Positions 6,401 to 13,437 of a DNA stretch of 37,805 bases are shown in pieces. The stretch is from IMG/VR virus record IMGVR_UViG_3300034061_001902, positions 1 through 37,805 of that record. One strand, 5' to 3'. Source of the stretch: a virus. Under the pieces are notes generated by a model that did not search any database, was not told where the DNA came from, and saw only the letters and a program-made list of their open reading frames with translations. How positions within the stretch are numbered: the first letter of the stretch is position 1; the number at the start of each line of letters is the position of its first letter. A program made the translations under genes and the position numbers.

Positions 6401-7779
6401 AGTACTCAGATTTTCTGGCCGGCAAGGCAATTGTTGACCCCGACACTGGAATAAAAAACCCCGTAGGCTTGTCTCCTCATTTGCGCGGGTTTCAGCGCGA
6501 TATTACGAAGTGGGCACTACGTCGCGGCAGGGCTGCAATCTTTGCCGGCACGGGTCTTGGTAAGAGCTTCATGGAGTTGGAGTGGTGCAAGGCGGTCGCC
6601 GCCCACACTGGCAAGCCGTCACTGATCCTGACACCGCTCGCTGTCGCCGCTCAATTCGTGACAGAGGGCGAGAAGTGGGGAAACCCAGTAACGCACGCTC
6701 GCACTGGCGACGATATTCGTCCCGGCATTAACGTCACGAATTACGAAAAGCTTGAACACTTTGATATATCTCAATTCGGTGCCATCGTTCTGGATGAAAG
6801 CTCAATCCTTAAATCCTACGATGGCAAAACCCGTTCCCTTCTAATCAACACATGCAAGCAAGTTCCGTTCCGGCTGGCTGCGAGTGCAACCCCGGCGCCG
6901 AATGATTTTATGGAGCTTGGCAACCATGCCGAGTTCCTCGGTGTCATGTCTTACACAGACATGCTCGCCACGTTCTTTATGCACGATTCGAGCGAGACGC
7001 AGACATGGCGCCTGCGTGGTCATGCCGAGCAACCGTTCTGGCGCTGGATGTGCTCATGGGCCGTAACCCTTCGTAAGCCTTCCGACCTTGGATATGAAAA
7101 CGGAGGATACGACCTCCCGCCCCTAAACCAGATCGAACACCGCGTCGATGTTGCCTACGCCCCATCCCAGGATAGCGGGATGCTATTCCCGATGGAGGCA
7201 CAGACCCTTTCAGAACGCCTCGGGGCGCGACGTGGGAGCATCAAGGAGCGCGTTGCTAAAGCCGCTGCTGTTACCCCATCCGACCGCCCGTTCGTGTGGT
7301 GGTGCAACCTCAATGCGGAAGCGGAGGCATTGTGCGCGGCTATTCCAGATGCCGTCGAAGTTCGTGGATCTGATAGCGAGCGCGAGAAGGAACGCAAACT
7401 AGCGGAGTTCGCAGCTGGAAAAATCCGCGTACTTGTGACGAAGCCTTCTATCTGCGGGTGGGGCCTAAACTGGCAGCATTGCGCCGACACTGGATTTGTC
7501 GGCCTCTCCGATAGCTTTGAGCAAGTCTATCAGGCCATCCGTCGTTTCTGGCGCTTTGGGCAAACCAATCAAGTCACGGCGCACTTCATTGCCGCCGAAA
7601 CCGAGGGCGCGGTAGTCGCCAATATCCGCCGCAAAGAACAACAGGCCGATCACATGGTCAGTTCGATGATTGACCATATGCGGGATTTGAACAGCGCGGC
7701 CATCGCGGGGACGACGAGAGACAAGGCTTCATATTTTCCGACAACCAAAATGGGGATGCCACAATGGATCGCAGCGTAG
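6397..7779 (+). CDS. SNF2/DEAD-like superfamily 2 DNA helicase
   Basis: 460 residues. Superfamily 2 motifs are in order: LRGFQRDITKWAL Q-like motif (about 29-41), Walker A GTGLGKS (51-57), LILTPLAV motif Ia, LDES (132-135, motif II), SATP (163-166, motif III), and motif VI QAIRRFWRFGQ (379-389). The arrangement and late Arg-rich motif resemble phage SNF2-type helicases. It overlaps the following DNA methyltransferase gene by 16 bases, and the pairing of this helicase type with a methyltransferase recurs in phages. It may remodel protein-DNA complexes or help the methyltransferase reach DNA (inference). Confidence 0.92.
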   Translation: MKYSDFLAGKAIVDPDTGIKNPVGLSPHLRGFQRDITKWALRRGRAAIFAGTGLGKSFMELEWCKAVAAHTGKPSLILTPLAVAAQFVTEGEKWGNPVTHARTGDDIRPGINVTNYEKLEHFDISQFGAIVLDESSILKSYDGKTRSLLINTCKQVPFRLAASATPAPNDFMELGNHAEFLGVMSYTDMLATFFMHDSSETQTWRLRGHAEQPFWRWMCSWAVTLRKPSDLGYENGGYDLPPLNQIEHRVDVAYAPSQDSGMLFPMEAQTLSERLGARRGSIKERVAKAAAVTPSDRPFVWWCNLNAEAEALCAAIPDAVEVRGSDSEREKERKLAEFAAGKIRVLVTKPSICGWGLNWQHCADTGFVGLSDSFEQVYQAIRRFWRFGQTNQVTAHFIAAETEGAVVANIRRKEQQADHMVSSMIDHMRDLNSAAIAGTTRDKASYFPTTKMGMPQWIAA

Positions 7780-8741
7780 AGACAATCGACCAAGTTATAA
7801 CATCTGACTACGCCATTTACCTTGGCGACAGTTGCGAGCTTTTGCAGGGTATCCCGTCCGACAGCATCGGGTTCGGGATTCACTCTCCGCCGTTTGAGGG
7901 GCTGTATAAATTCAGCAATTCAGAACGCGACGTTTCAAACTCCGAAGGGCCGCAATTCTGGCAGCACTACGGGTTCATCATCTCTGAATTGCTCCGCGTG
8001 ACAAAGCCGGGTCGCCTTCATTCGGTCCATTGCATGAACCTCCCCACGTCGAAGATTAGGGACGGGTTCATTGGGATGCGTGACTTCCGCGGCGAAGTCG
8101 TGAGGGCTTACGAGGAAGCCGGCTGGCACATGCACTCGGAAGTGTGCATCTGGAAGGATCCCGTAGTCGCTCAGCAGCGCACAAAATCAATCCGGCTTTT
8201 GCACAAGCAAGTCGTAAAGGATTCGACGCTGTCAGGGCAGGGCCTTGCCGATTACATCGTGACGTTCCGCAAGCCAGGCGAGAACGCAGACCGTGTCTCG
8301 GGATGCTTCGACCAGTACATCGGGCCGGAAGATCAAGAACCCTCGAGGGCAAAGTACACATCCGAGATGGATGGCCGGAATTGGTACTCCATCGAAGTAT
8401 GGCAGCGTTACGCATCTCCGGTCTGGATGGATATTCGCCAGGGCCGCGTTCTGCCGTTCCGGGGCGGTCGAGACGAAGATGATGAAGTCCACATCTCACC
8501 GCTGCAGCTCGATGTTATCGAGCGTTGCATCGACCTTTGGAGCAACCCCGGCGATACCGTTATTACCCCGTTTATGGGTGTTGGTTCTGAGGTCTATTGC
8601 GCCGTTCAGATGGGCCGCAAGGGGCTTGGGATCGAACTGAAGCCAAGCTACTTCCGGCAAGCCGTCGAGAACGTAGCCAATGCCAGCGCGAGTAAAAACG
8701 ATATGCCGTTGTTCGCGGTGATTAATGGGGGCGCGGCATGA
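7764..8741 (+). CDS. Site-specific DNA methyltransferase (N6-A or N4-C type)
   Basis: 325 residues. The catalytic motif IV is SPPF (41-44), just after an N-terminal YLGDSCELL segment. The SAM-binding motif I lies near the C-terminus as PFMGVG (269-274), followed by GLGIEL and PSYFRQAVEN. This order (IV before I) marks a class-beta amino-methyltransferase. SPP-type motifs are more usual for N4-cytosine enzymes, but the final Phe leaves the target base open. No restriction endonuclease is nearby, so it is probably an orphan enzyme protecting phage DNA from host restriction. It partners the upstream helicase (16-base overlap). Confidence 0.92.
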   Translation: MDRSVETIDQVITSDYAIYLGDSCELLQGIPSDSIGFGIHSPPFEGLYKFSNSERDVSNSEGPQFWQHYGFIISELLRVTKPGRLHSVHCMNLPTSKIRDGFIGMRDFRGEVVRAYEEAGWHMHSEVCIWKDPVVAQQRTKSIRLLHKQVVKDSTLSGQGLADYIVTFRKPGENADRVSGCFDQYIGPEDQEPSRAKYTSEMDGRNWYSIEVWQRYASPVWMDIRQGRVLPFRGGRDEDDEVHISPLQLDVIERCIDLWSNPGDTVITPFMGVGSEVYCAVQMGRKGLGIELKPSYFRQAVENVANASASKNDMPLFAVINGGAA

Positions 8742-8929
8742 CACCCGCACTATGCAAGCGCGCCGAGCGTGCCGTTACTTACGCTAATGGGTCCGCCGCT
8801 CGTCACAAGGCATCATTGCGTAAACGCCGAGAGGCTCAACGTCTTGTCGCCCTGTGTCTCGTCCAAGAGATCAGGTCAAAAGGCGGATACGTTCCGAGGA
8901 AGATCGAAACCGTACTGAGGGGGAACTAA
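8738..8929 (+). CDS. 63-residue basic helical protein
   Basis: Arg/Lys-rich and helical (KRAERAVTYANGSAARHKAS, then LRKRREAQRLVALCLVQEI), followed by KGGYVPRKIE. It overlaps the methyltransferase stop (ATGA) and the next gene (TAATG). No family recognised. The charge suggests nucleic-acid binding. Confidence 0.65.
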   Translation: MTPALCKRAERAVTYANGSAARHKASLRKRREAQRLVALCLVQEIRSKGGYVPRKIETVLRGN

Positions 8930-9210
8930 TGCCAAACATCAGCAGAGGCCGCGCCGCGCTTACATGGTACGCGGATCGTGAAAAGAGGGCCGAACTAAAG
9001 GACGCAGAGAAAGCCGCTAAGTCGGCCCAAAATAAGGGCCTACAGCGCAAGTCCATGAAGTACCCAGGCTCATACACTGAGCATGAAAGAGAAGTCCTGC
9101 GGGCTTATTATTCGACGTTGGGGGCCGATCTACTGGCCGAGCGCCTTGGACGTACCCCGGCAAGTGTCGGGACCGAGGCCAATAGCATGGGCCTGAGGTT
9201 TGGCAAATGA
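8929..9210 (+). CDS. HTH protein (SANT/Myb-like C-terminal domain)
   Basis: 93 residues. A basic N-terminal region (LTWYADREKRAELKDAEKAA) leads to a C-terminal helical domain: SYTEHEREVLRAYYSTLGAD, then LLAERLGRTPASVGTEANSM, ending GLRFGK. That is the usual three-helix form in which the last helix contacts DNA. Start at 8929 by TAATG overlap and a GAGGGGGA site upstream. It sits just before the DnaA-like gene, so it may work at the origin or as a regulator of this region (inference). Confidence 0.8.
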   Translation: MPNISRGRAALTWYADREKRAELKDAEKAAKSAQNKGLQRKSMKYPGSYTEHEREVLRAYYSTLGADLLAERLGRTPASVGTEANSMGLRFGK

Positions 9211-9482
9211 TCGGCCCCGTATCTCGGATCATGGAAGAAGTCGCGCGCAAGCACGGGCTTACCATCGAGGACCTAAAGAAGCGCACCACCAGCCCGCGCT
9301 ACGCCTGGCCGCGTCAGGAGGTGATGTACCGCTGCGTCACCGAAACCAAGGCACCGTATCGCACCATTGCGGCTGCGCTTGGACTGAAGGATCACAAATC
9401 AGTGGTGGTTGGCGTACCACTCCACGCGGAGCGGCTTGTGTGGCTTACCAAGATGACCAGCCAGTTATCCCCACTGCGCTGA
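9207..9482 (+). CDS. DnaA domain IV-like DNA-binding protein
   Basis: 91 residues that match only the C-terminal DNA-binding domain of DnaA: IMEEVARKHGLTIEDLKKRT, then SPRYAWPRQEVMYRC (29-43) and LGLKDHKSVVVGV (58-70). The last is the DnaA signature helix that reads DnaA boxes (usual form GxRDHTTVxxA). The AAA+ ATPase domain is absent, so it cannot open DNA alone. It may mark an origin, recruit the host initiator or compete with it. Two DnaA-box-like sites lie at its 3' end (9465-9492). Starts in ATGA overlap with the preceding HTH gene. Confidence 0.85.
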   Translation: MIGPVSRIMEEVARKHGLTIEDLKKRTTSPRYAWPRQEVMYRCVTETKAPYRTIAAALGLKDHKSVVVGVPLHAERLVWLTKMTSQLSPLR

Positions 9483-9515
9483 GATATCCACAGGAAAGAC
9501 TATTTTACTTCAACG
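9465..9515. other. Candidate replication origin: two DnaA-box-like sites and an AT-rich stretch
   Basis: TTATCCCCA (9465-9473) and ATATCCACA (9484-9492) each differ by one base from the DnaA box TTATCCACA, lie in the same orientation 19 bases apart, and are followed by an AT-rich segment (about 9499-9511, with TATTTTACTT). The cluster lies between the DnaA-like gene and the DUF1376 replication gene, where a phage origin would be expected. No iteron array is visible and the sites are few, so this remains a hypothesis. Confidence 0.4.
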
Positions 9516-9551
9516 TCCTGTAGGGCATCCTAATGCGCGAGGTGAACACAA

Positions 9552-10517
9552 ATGGCACGACCTGACACATGGATGCCGATGTACTGGCGAGACTTCTGGG
9601 CGGATACCGGCCACCTGTCACCCGTTGAAGGATGGGCCTACATCAACCTGATTGGTGCTTACTGGACCATTGGAGGCCCGCTAGAGAACGATGACGCTCG
9701 ACTTGCTAGGCAGGCCAAGGTCAGCCCGAAGGAATGGAAGGCGGCGCGTCCTGCCGTTATCGCGTTCTTTTCCGTGGATGACAAACTGATCCATCAGAAG
9801 CGGATTGACGCCGAGCTTGCCGTAGCCGTAGCCAGACACGCAGCTAAGGTCAAAGCAGGGACAAACGGAGCGCAAAAGAGATGGCAAAACGATAGCAGAG
9901 CTATAGCAGACCCATCTCTCAGCCATAAGCAAACCGATGCACAACTACAACCACACTCATCTAACGATGAGACAGAAGCTAAAGCTTCTGTGGCGCAAGC
10001 GCCCAAATCCACGAAAGGAACTCGTCTTGCAAACGATTGGAAACCTAGTGAAGCAGATCGAACCTATGGCCGTAAACTCGGATACGCAGATACGGAGTTC
10101 GACGCGGAGTGCGGAGAGTTTAGAGCCTATTTCACAGGGCCAAACGCCACCAAGCCGGTCAAAAAATGTTGGGCTAGTGCCCTTGAACGATGGCTTCGCG
10201 AAAACGCCAGCCGCCGTTTTGCGAAGCGCAATCGCCCAGGACAGTCCGGCGGAAACAAACGCGGCCCTGGAAGCATACTTGCCGCGCTCGGTTCGGTCTT
10301 GGATCGACAGGACGGAAACTCGCGAGACGTGGGAGAAGTTGCCGAAAATGCGCCAGTATTTACCGGAGCCGACGCGCCCGGAACCTCTGCCGCAGGACGA
10401 GCATCAGAAGGCTTTGGCGGCGGTGAAGGCAACGTTATCAACGGTGAATGGAGCCGAGTGCAGGAAGCTCCTAGCGGAGATGAAATACCTCACGCGGCAG
10501 CGGGCGGAATCTACTGA
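9552..10517 (+). CDS. DUF1376-domain replication protein
   Basis: 321 residues. The first 110 residues carry the DUF1376 pattern: WMPMYWRDFWADTGHLSPVE, then WAYINLIGAYWTIGGPLEND, EWKAARPAVIAFF and QKRIDAEL. This winged-helix-like domain is found in phage replication or primosome-recruiting proteins. A Ser/Thr/Lys-rich linker (about 110-165) precedes a second domain with WKPSEADRTYGRKLGYADTE and CWASALERWLREN, typical of the same group. The last 57 codons overlap another gene that has better codon bias, so the true C-terminus may be shorter or a frameshift may be involved. A 69-base gap containing the candidate origin precedes it. Confidence 0.82.
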   Translation: MARPDTWMPMYWRDFWADTGHLSPVEGWAYINLIGAYWTIGGPLENDDARLARQAKVSPKEWKAARPAVIAFFSVDDKLIHQKRIDAELAVAVARHAAKVKAGTNGAQKRWQNDSRAIADPSLSHKQTDAQLQPHSSNDETEAKASVAQAPKSTKGTRLANDWKPSEADRTYGRKLGYADTEFDAECGEFRAYFTGPNATKPVKKCWASALERWLRENASRRFAKRNRPGQSGGNKRGPGSILAALGSVLDRQDGNSRDVGEVAENAPVFTGADAPGTSAAGRASEGFGGGEGNVINGEWSRVQEAPSGDEIPHAAAGGIY

Positions 10518-10710
10518 GGACATTGCCGCGCAGATCGAGATTTACGCGCGGAAGATGGAATCATACCCAGCCGATATTGTGCGCTACGTGATTAAAACGC
10601 AGATTGACAACAGCCCGTGGTGGCCGGCATGGAACGAACTCAAGGACAGGCTTGATTTGTTTCTGAGCGCCCGGAGCCGGAAGCTTATTGCGCTGACGAC
10701 GCAGCCATGA
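10348..10710 (+). CDS. Replication-region protein with WPAWNEL helix
   Basis: 120 residues from an ATG with GAGAAG about 9 bases upstream. The frame is open to 9937, and an earlier start is possible. The C-terminal half (IAAQIEIYARKMESYPADIV, then RYVIKTQ and WWPAWNELKDRLDLFL) is a helical pattern seen in phage proteins encoded just after DUF1376 replication proteins. From about 10340 on, this frame shows the high G/C third positions of a real gene. It shares about 170 bases with the upstream gene in another frame. Function unknown; helicase-loader-like roles occur at this position in other phages (inference). Confidence 0.75.
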   Translation: MRQYLPEPTRPEPLPQDEHQKALAAVKATLSTVNGAECRKLLAEMKYLTRQRAESTEDIAAQIEIYARKMESYPADIVRYVIKTQIDNSPWWPAWNELKDRLDLFLSARSRKLIALTTQP

Positions 10711-11291
10711 TTTACACCGGATCAGGCGACCTACCCCGTCATCTTTACGTCTACGTTGACCGCTCGTTTATTCGCCGCGACGGTACGGGATTTGAACCCG
10801 CTGTGTGGTTTGGCCTTACCGCAAAGTTTGGCGAGATGTGGGGCGCAAATTTGATGCTGGAATGTGGGGCGATCTACCGCAACGTTCCGTTGCACGCGCT
10901 GGCCTTTAGACCCAACCCGGACCCAGATTGGAGCGAACAAAGCGCCCAAGCTTGGGACTGCTACGGGGCTCAGTTCTCGGTGATCGAATACCGATATCTG
11001 ACCAACGTACAGGCGGAAATCCGCAAGCCTGCAAAGCTGATGGGTTCGTACCTGTTCACGGCCATTCCGTTGTTTGACGGCTATACGCGCCACCCCGGCC
11101 AGTCGAAAGAGTTTGTGTTTCTTGAGCTTGAGAACGGGCGTTTGTCCTGTAAGTCCACGGACATGCTGATCTTCCACGACAAATCATTCTGCACGCCGTC
11201 GTGGCCGACCGATCTACGCCGGCAAGTGGACACCTACCATTGCGAAATGTCGGCTGTAGCGGACATTGTTGGGAAAAGGATCGAAGGATGA
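10707..11291 (+). CDS. Conserved phage protein, unknown function
   Basis: 194 residues, soluble alpha/beta, no recognised domain. The N-terminus (PRHLYVYVDRSFIRRDG) resembles a beta strand with basic turns. Several Cys and Trp residues are spread through it without a metal-site pattern. Its start overlaps the previous stop (ATGA), and its end overlaps the next gene by 4 bases. Position between replication genes and the metabolic pair gives no clear role. Confidence 0.75.
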   Translation: MIYTGSGDLPRHLYVYVDRSFIRRDGTGFEPAVWFGLTAKFGEMWGANLMLECGAIYRNVPLHALAFRPNPDPDWSEQSAQAWDCYGAQFSVIEYRYLTNVQAEIRKPAKLMGSYLFTAIPLFDGYTRHPGQSKEFVFLELENGRLSCKSTDMLIFHDKSFCTPSWPTDLRRQVDTYHCEMSAVADIVGKRIEG

Positions 11292-11593
11292 CCAAGACAA
11301 TCCCCGAAATAGACGATGAGATGGTTGAGCGTGCGTTTAGGTGGCTGAACGAAAACGCATGTTTTGGCGGTGAGCCGTTTTCGGAAAGCCGCCGTCAGGT
11401 TCGATGTGCATTGGAAGCCGCCCTTACAGAACCCGAGATAGAGGTGACTGAGACCATGGCCGAAGCTGGTTGGAGCGCGTCTTGCGAGGGATACAACAGC
11501 GCCATCAAAAGGAATGCCGCCGTCTACCGCGCCATGGTTAAGGCCGCGCCTGGGGGTATTCCTCACGCCATTAACTCTGTAACGATAATATGA
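11288..11593 (+). CDS. Small phage protein, unknown function
   Basis: 101 residues. The ATG at 11288 overlaps the previous stop (ATGA); an earlier in-frame start at 11201 would lie deep in the upstream gene. Helical and acidic (PEIDDEMVERAFRWLNENA, later EVTETMAEAGWSASCEGYNS). The second block resembles a short motif seen in several small phage proteins, but no function is known. Ends 4 bases into the oxidoreductase gene. Confidence 0.7.
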   Translation: MTKTIPEIDDEMVERAFRWLNENACFGGEPFSESRRQVRCALEAALTEPEIEVTETMAEAGWSASCEGYNSAIKRNAAVYRAMVKAAPGGIPHAINSVTII

Positions 11594-12336
11594 AAATAGG
11601 CTTCATCGGCTTATCAAAAATTGCTGCCGGTTATGAGGATCCCAAAGAAACGCATTTAGGGGCGATCCTGCGCGCCAATCCAAAAGCCAACCTCGTATGC
11701 TTTGACCCTGATAAAAACGCCCAGGTCGCCGCAAAACAAAGATTTGGGACCATCCACATCGCGGATGAATTAGACGCCTTGAAATGCGATGTGGTGCTTA
11801 TATCTTCCCCGACGCAAACCCATTATCAGCACGTTACAAAAGCCCTCACACAACGGCACAAGCCCGTAGTGGTTTGCGAAAAGCCCCTGGCTCCCACATA
11901 CGAGCAGGGCCGCGAGCTTGTGGAAAGGGCAGATCAATCCGGTCAAACCCTAATCGTCAATTTTCAGCGCCGATGGCTTCCGGGTGTTTTGCAATGGTGC
12001 GCAGCTGCCAACCAAGGCCAATTCGGTAGACGAAGGGCGAGCGTGTTTTACGTTGGTCCCGAAACACGGGAAAGGTTTATCGCCTCGGCAAGCCACGCCT
12101 TGGACATTGCCGGGGCGTGTGGCGTGACGGCAGAGAATATCGACGTTTACCCGTATTTTGATTTTTCTGTCGAGGTTAGGTGCGAGCAAAGCAGCCTAAC
12201 ACTCCGCAAAATCGGGGACCTTGTGCCCGTTTGGGAAAATATCTTTAACCACATCGCCAAAGGAGATTCATTGCCGTGCCGCGCCGCAGACCATCTCCCC
12301 GGAATGAAACTCGTGGACGAACTGTGTCCAGCTTGA
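11590..12336 (+). CDS. Gfo/Idh/MocA-type NAD(P)-dependent oxidoreductase, short form
   Basis: 248 residues, against about 330 for the family. The N-terminal Rossmann fold is clear: KIGFIGLSKIA (2-12, glycine-rich loop), VCFDPD, then VVLISSPTQTHYQHVTKAL and the hallmark CEKPLAPT with Lys98. The following helix and VNFQRRWLP match the family's substrate domain, as does ASASHALDIAG with His169 and Asp172. The C-terminal sheet is shortened. Members oxidise or reduce sugars, inositols or related compounds. An N-formyl-type transferase gene follows, so the two may modify one sugar or nucleotide. It is somewhat more A/T-rich than its neighbours, suggesting acquisition from a cell. Confidence 0.85.
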   Translation: MKIGFIGLSKIAAGYEDPKETHLGAILRANPKANLVCFDPDKNAQVAAKQRFGTIHIADELDALKCDVVLISSPTQTHYQHVTKALTQRHKPVVVCEKPLAPTYEQGRELVERADQSGQTLIVNFQRRWLPGVLQWCAAANQGQFGRRRASVFYVGPETRERFIASASHALDIAGACGVTAENIDVYPYFDFSVEVRCEQSSLTLRKIGDLVPVWENIFNHIAKGDSLPCRAADHLPGMKLVDELCPA

Positions 12337-12443
12337 CCAAGAAAACCGCAAAGAATGACGCCACAGCCAAGCGCACAGGCATGACCTGGAGCTTCCGGCA
12401 GAAAAAATACGTCACCCTCAGGGAATGGTGGGACCTTGGCTAA
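12276..12443 (+). CDS. Possible 55-residue basic protein between oxidoreductase and formyltransferase
   Basis: A frame with a GTG start at 12276, 10 bases after a strong AAAGGAGA site, overlapping the end of the oxidoreductase gene and the first bases of the formyltransferase gene. The product is highly basic at the N-terminus (PRRRPSPRNETRGR) and ends in an aromatic stretch (TWSFRQKKYVTLREWWDLG). The ribosome site supports translation of something here. A GTG at 12324 or a TTG at 12333 would give a shorter form. No homologue recognised. Confidence 0.5.
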   Translation: MPRRRPSPRNETRGRTVSSLTKKTAKNDATAKRTGMTWSFRQKKYVTLREWWDLG

Positions 12444-13056
12444 GAAACTCAAAACCGTAGCACTTCTCGCCCGCAAGCCTGGATTGGAAATTCTTGACGC
12501 GCTTTTGTCGGATCCCCGGATCGATTTGAAAGTGGTCTACACTTACAACCACCTTCCAAAATCTGAGAGCCCGAAGGAAAACAATTCCATCGGCTACACC
12601 GTAACGCAGCGCCCGGAATGGCCGGTGTTCAAGGAAAAGTGCGAAGCTGCCAGCGTGTTGATTTGGTCCGAGGTTGGATCAAACGGCTTTAATCCAACAA
12701 ACGACCGCCATGCGCCCTATGATTTGCTTCTGTGCTGCAATTGGCGCCAGGTTGTGCCTGAATGGATACTCAGCGCCGCGCGCCACGCCATCAACATTCA
12801 CCGTGGCGACCTTCCAAAATACCCCGGCAAGCGCCCTGTCCTTCAGGCCGTAGAGGTGGGGGAAGCGAGAGTAGCCATCACCGCGCACAAAATGACCGGG
12901 GTTATCGACGGAGGCCCAGTGATTGCAAAGGTTTACGCGGACGTTGTTAAGGCTTCGACGTTTGCGGAATCTGAAACGCTGACGCGAGACGCGCTTGTAC
13001 CGTACTACGCGCCGTTAACGAGATTTATTGTAGATATTGCTTCCCGTGAAACCTAA
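12436..13056 (+). CDS. Formyltransferase-fold enzyme (PurN/Fmt/sugar N-formyltransferase type)
   Basis: 206 residues from a TTG start. The C-terminal half carries the formyl-transferase N-domain signature: AINIHRGDLPKYPGKRPVLQ with Asn120 and His122, then ITAHKMTGVIDGGPVIAK with Asp158, giving the Asn-His-Asp catalytic set. These enzymes move a formyl group from 10-formyl-tetrahydrofolate to an amine. The protein lacks the C-terminal tRNA-binding domain of methionyl-tRNA formyltransferase and is nearer in size to PurN or to sugar N-formyltransferases. With the oxidoreductase upstream it may formylate a sugar or nucleotide. The exact substrate cannot be read from sequence. Confidence 0.85.
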   Translation: MAKKLKTVALLARKPGLEILDALLSDPRIDLKVVYTYNHLPKSESPKENNSIGYTVTQRPEWPVFKEKCEAASVLIWSEVGSNGFNPTNDRHAPYDLLLCCNWRQVVPEWILSAARHAINIHRGDLPKYPGKRPVLQAVEVGEARVAITAHKMTGVIDGGPVIAKVYADVVKASTFAESETLTRDALVPYYAPLTRFIVDIASRET

Positions 13057-13074
13057 CCAGTGGAGTGTGACTAC

Positions 13075-13164
13075 ATGAAAACTATACGCCGTGGCCGGCC
13101 AAAATCAGACCGCCCCAAAGTAACCCAGGGAGCCTTAAATGCTTGTCCATCTCCGAACCATTAA
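13075..13164 (+). CDS. Possible 29-residue AT-hook-like peptide
   Basis: Begins with IRRGRPKSDRPKVTQG, where RGRPK resembles an AT-hook core that binds the minor groove. GGAG lies 9 bases before the ATG. It overlaps the GcrA-like gene by 26 bases and carries that gene's ribosome site (GGGAG) inside it, so it may serve as a coupling leader. Coding is plausible but unproven. Confidence 0.4.
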   Translation: MKTIRRGRPKSDRPKVTQGALNACPSPNH

Positions 13165-13432
13165 GGCCCTCCAAACCCAGTCCATGAGCTACCGGACACC
13201 GCCCAAGCCCCACCACGACAACGCGGGCTATCAGCCGGCGCTCTGCCCGATCAACTGGACCCCCAAAACATGCCAGTGGATCGAGGGAACGCCGAGCAAG
13301 ATGGAACTACGGCGCCACGGGTCAGAACGGTTTAAGTGCAACGCCGCGGTTCAACCACAATCGAGCTATTGCGAAGAACACCATTCGAAATGTTGGACCG
13401 TGTTGACACCCCCGGAAAAACAAGCACGGTAA
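13139..13432 (+). CDS. GcrA C-terminal-like zinc-binding protein
   Basis: 97 residues. Cys45 (TCQWIEG), Cys67 (FKCNA), Cys78 and His81 (SYCEEH) reproduce the spacing of the C-terminal metal-binding tail of the alphaproteobacterial cell-cycle regulator GcrA. The N-terminal HTH of GcrA, which reads methylated GANTC sites, is missing. It could interfere with host GcrA or act as a late-gene activator (inference). GGGAG lies 6-7 bases before the ATG. The last residues (LTPPEKQAR) overlap a DNA motif repeated elsewhere in the genome. Confidence 0.7.
   Translation: MLVHLRTIKALQTQSMSYRTPPKPHHDNAGYQPALCPINWTPKTCQWIEGTPSKMELRRHGSERFKCNAAVQPQSSYCEEHHSKCWTVLTPPEKQAR
13403..13426 (+). promoter_or_regulatory. 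Repeated motif TTGA-N9-AAAAACAAGCA, copy A
   Basis: First of three copies of TTGA, nine bases, AAAAACAAGCA. The motif ends 11 bases before an ATG (13438), exactly as in copy B. TTGACA is a perfect -35 hexamer, but no good -10 follows at 17 bases. Here it is also the end of a coding frame (EKQAR stop). Confidence 0.5.
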
Positions 13433-13437
13433 ATCGA

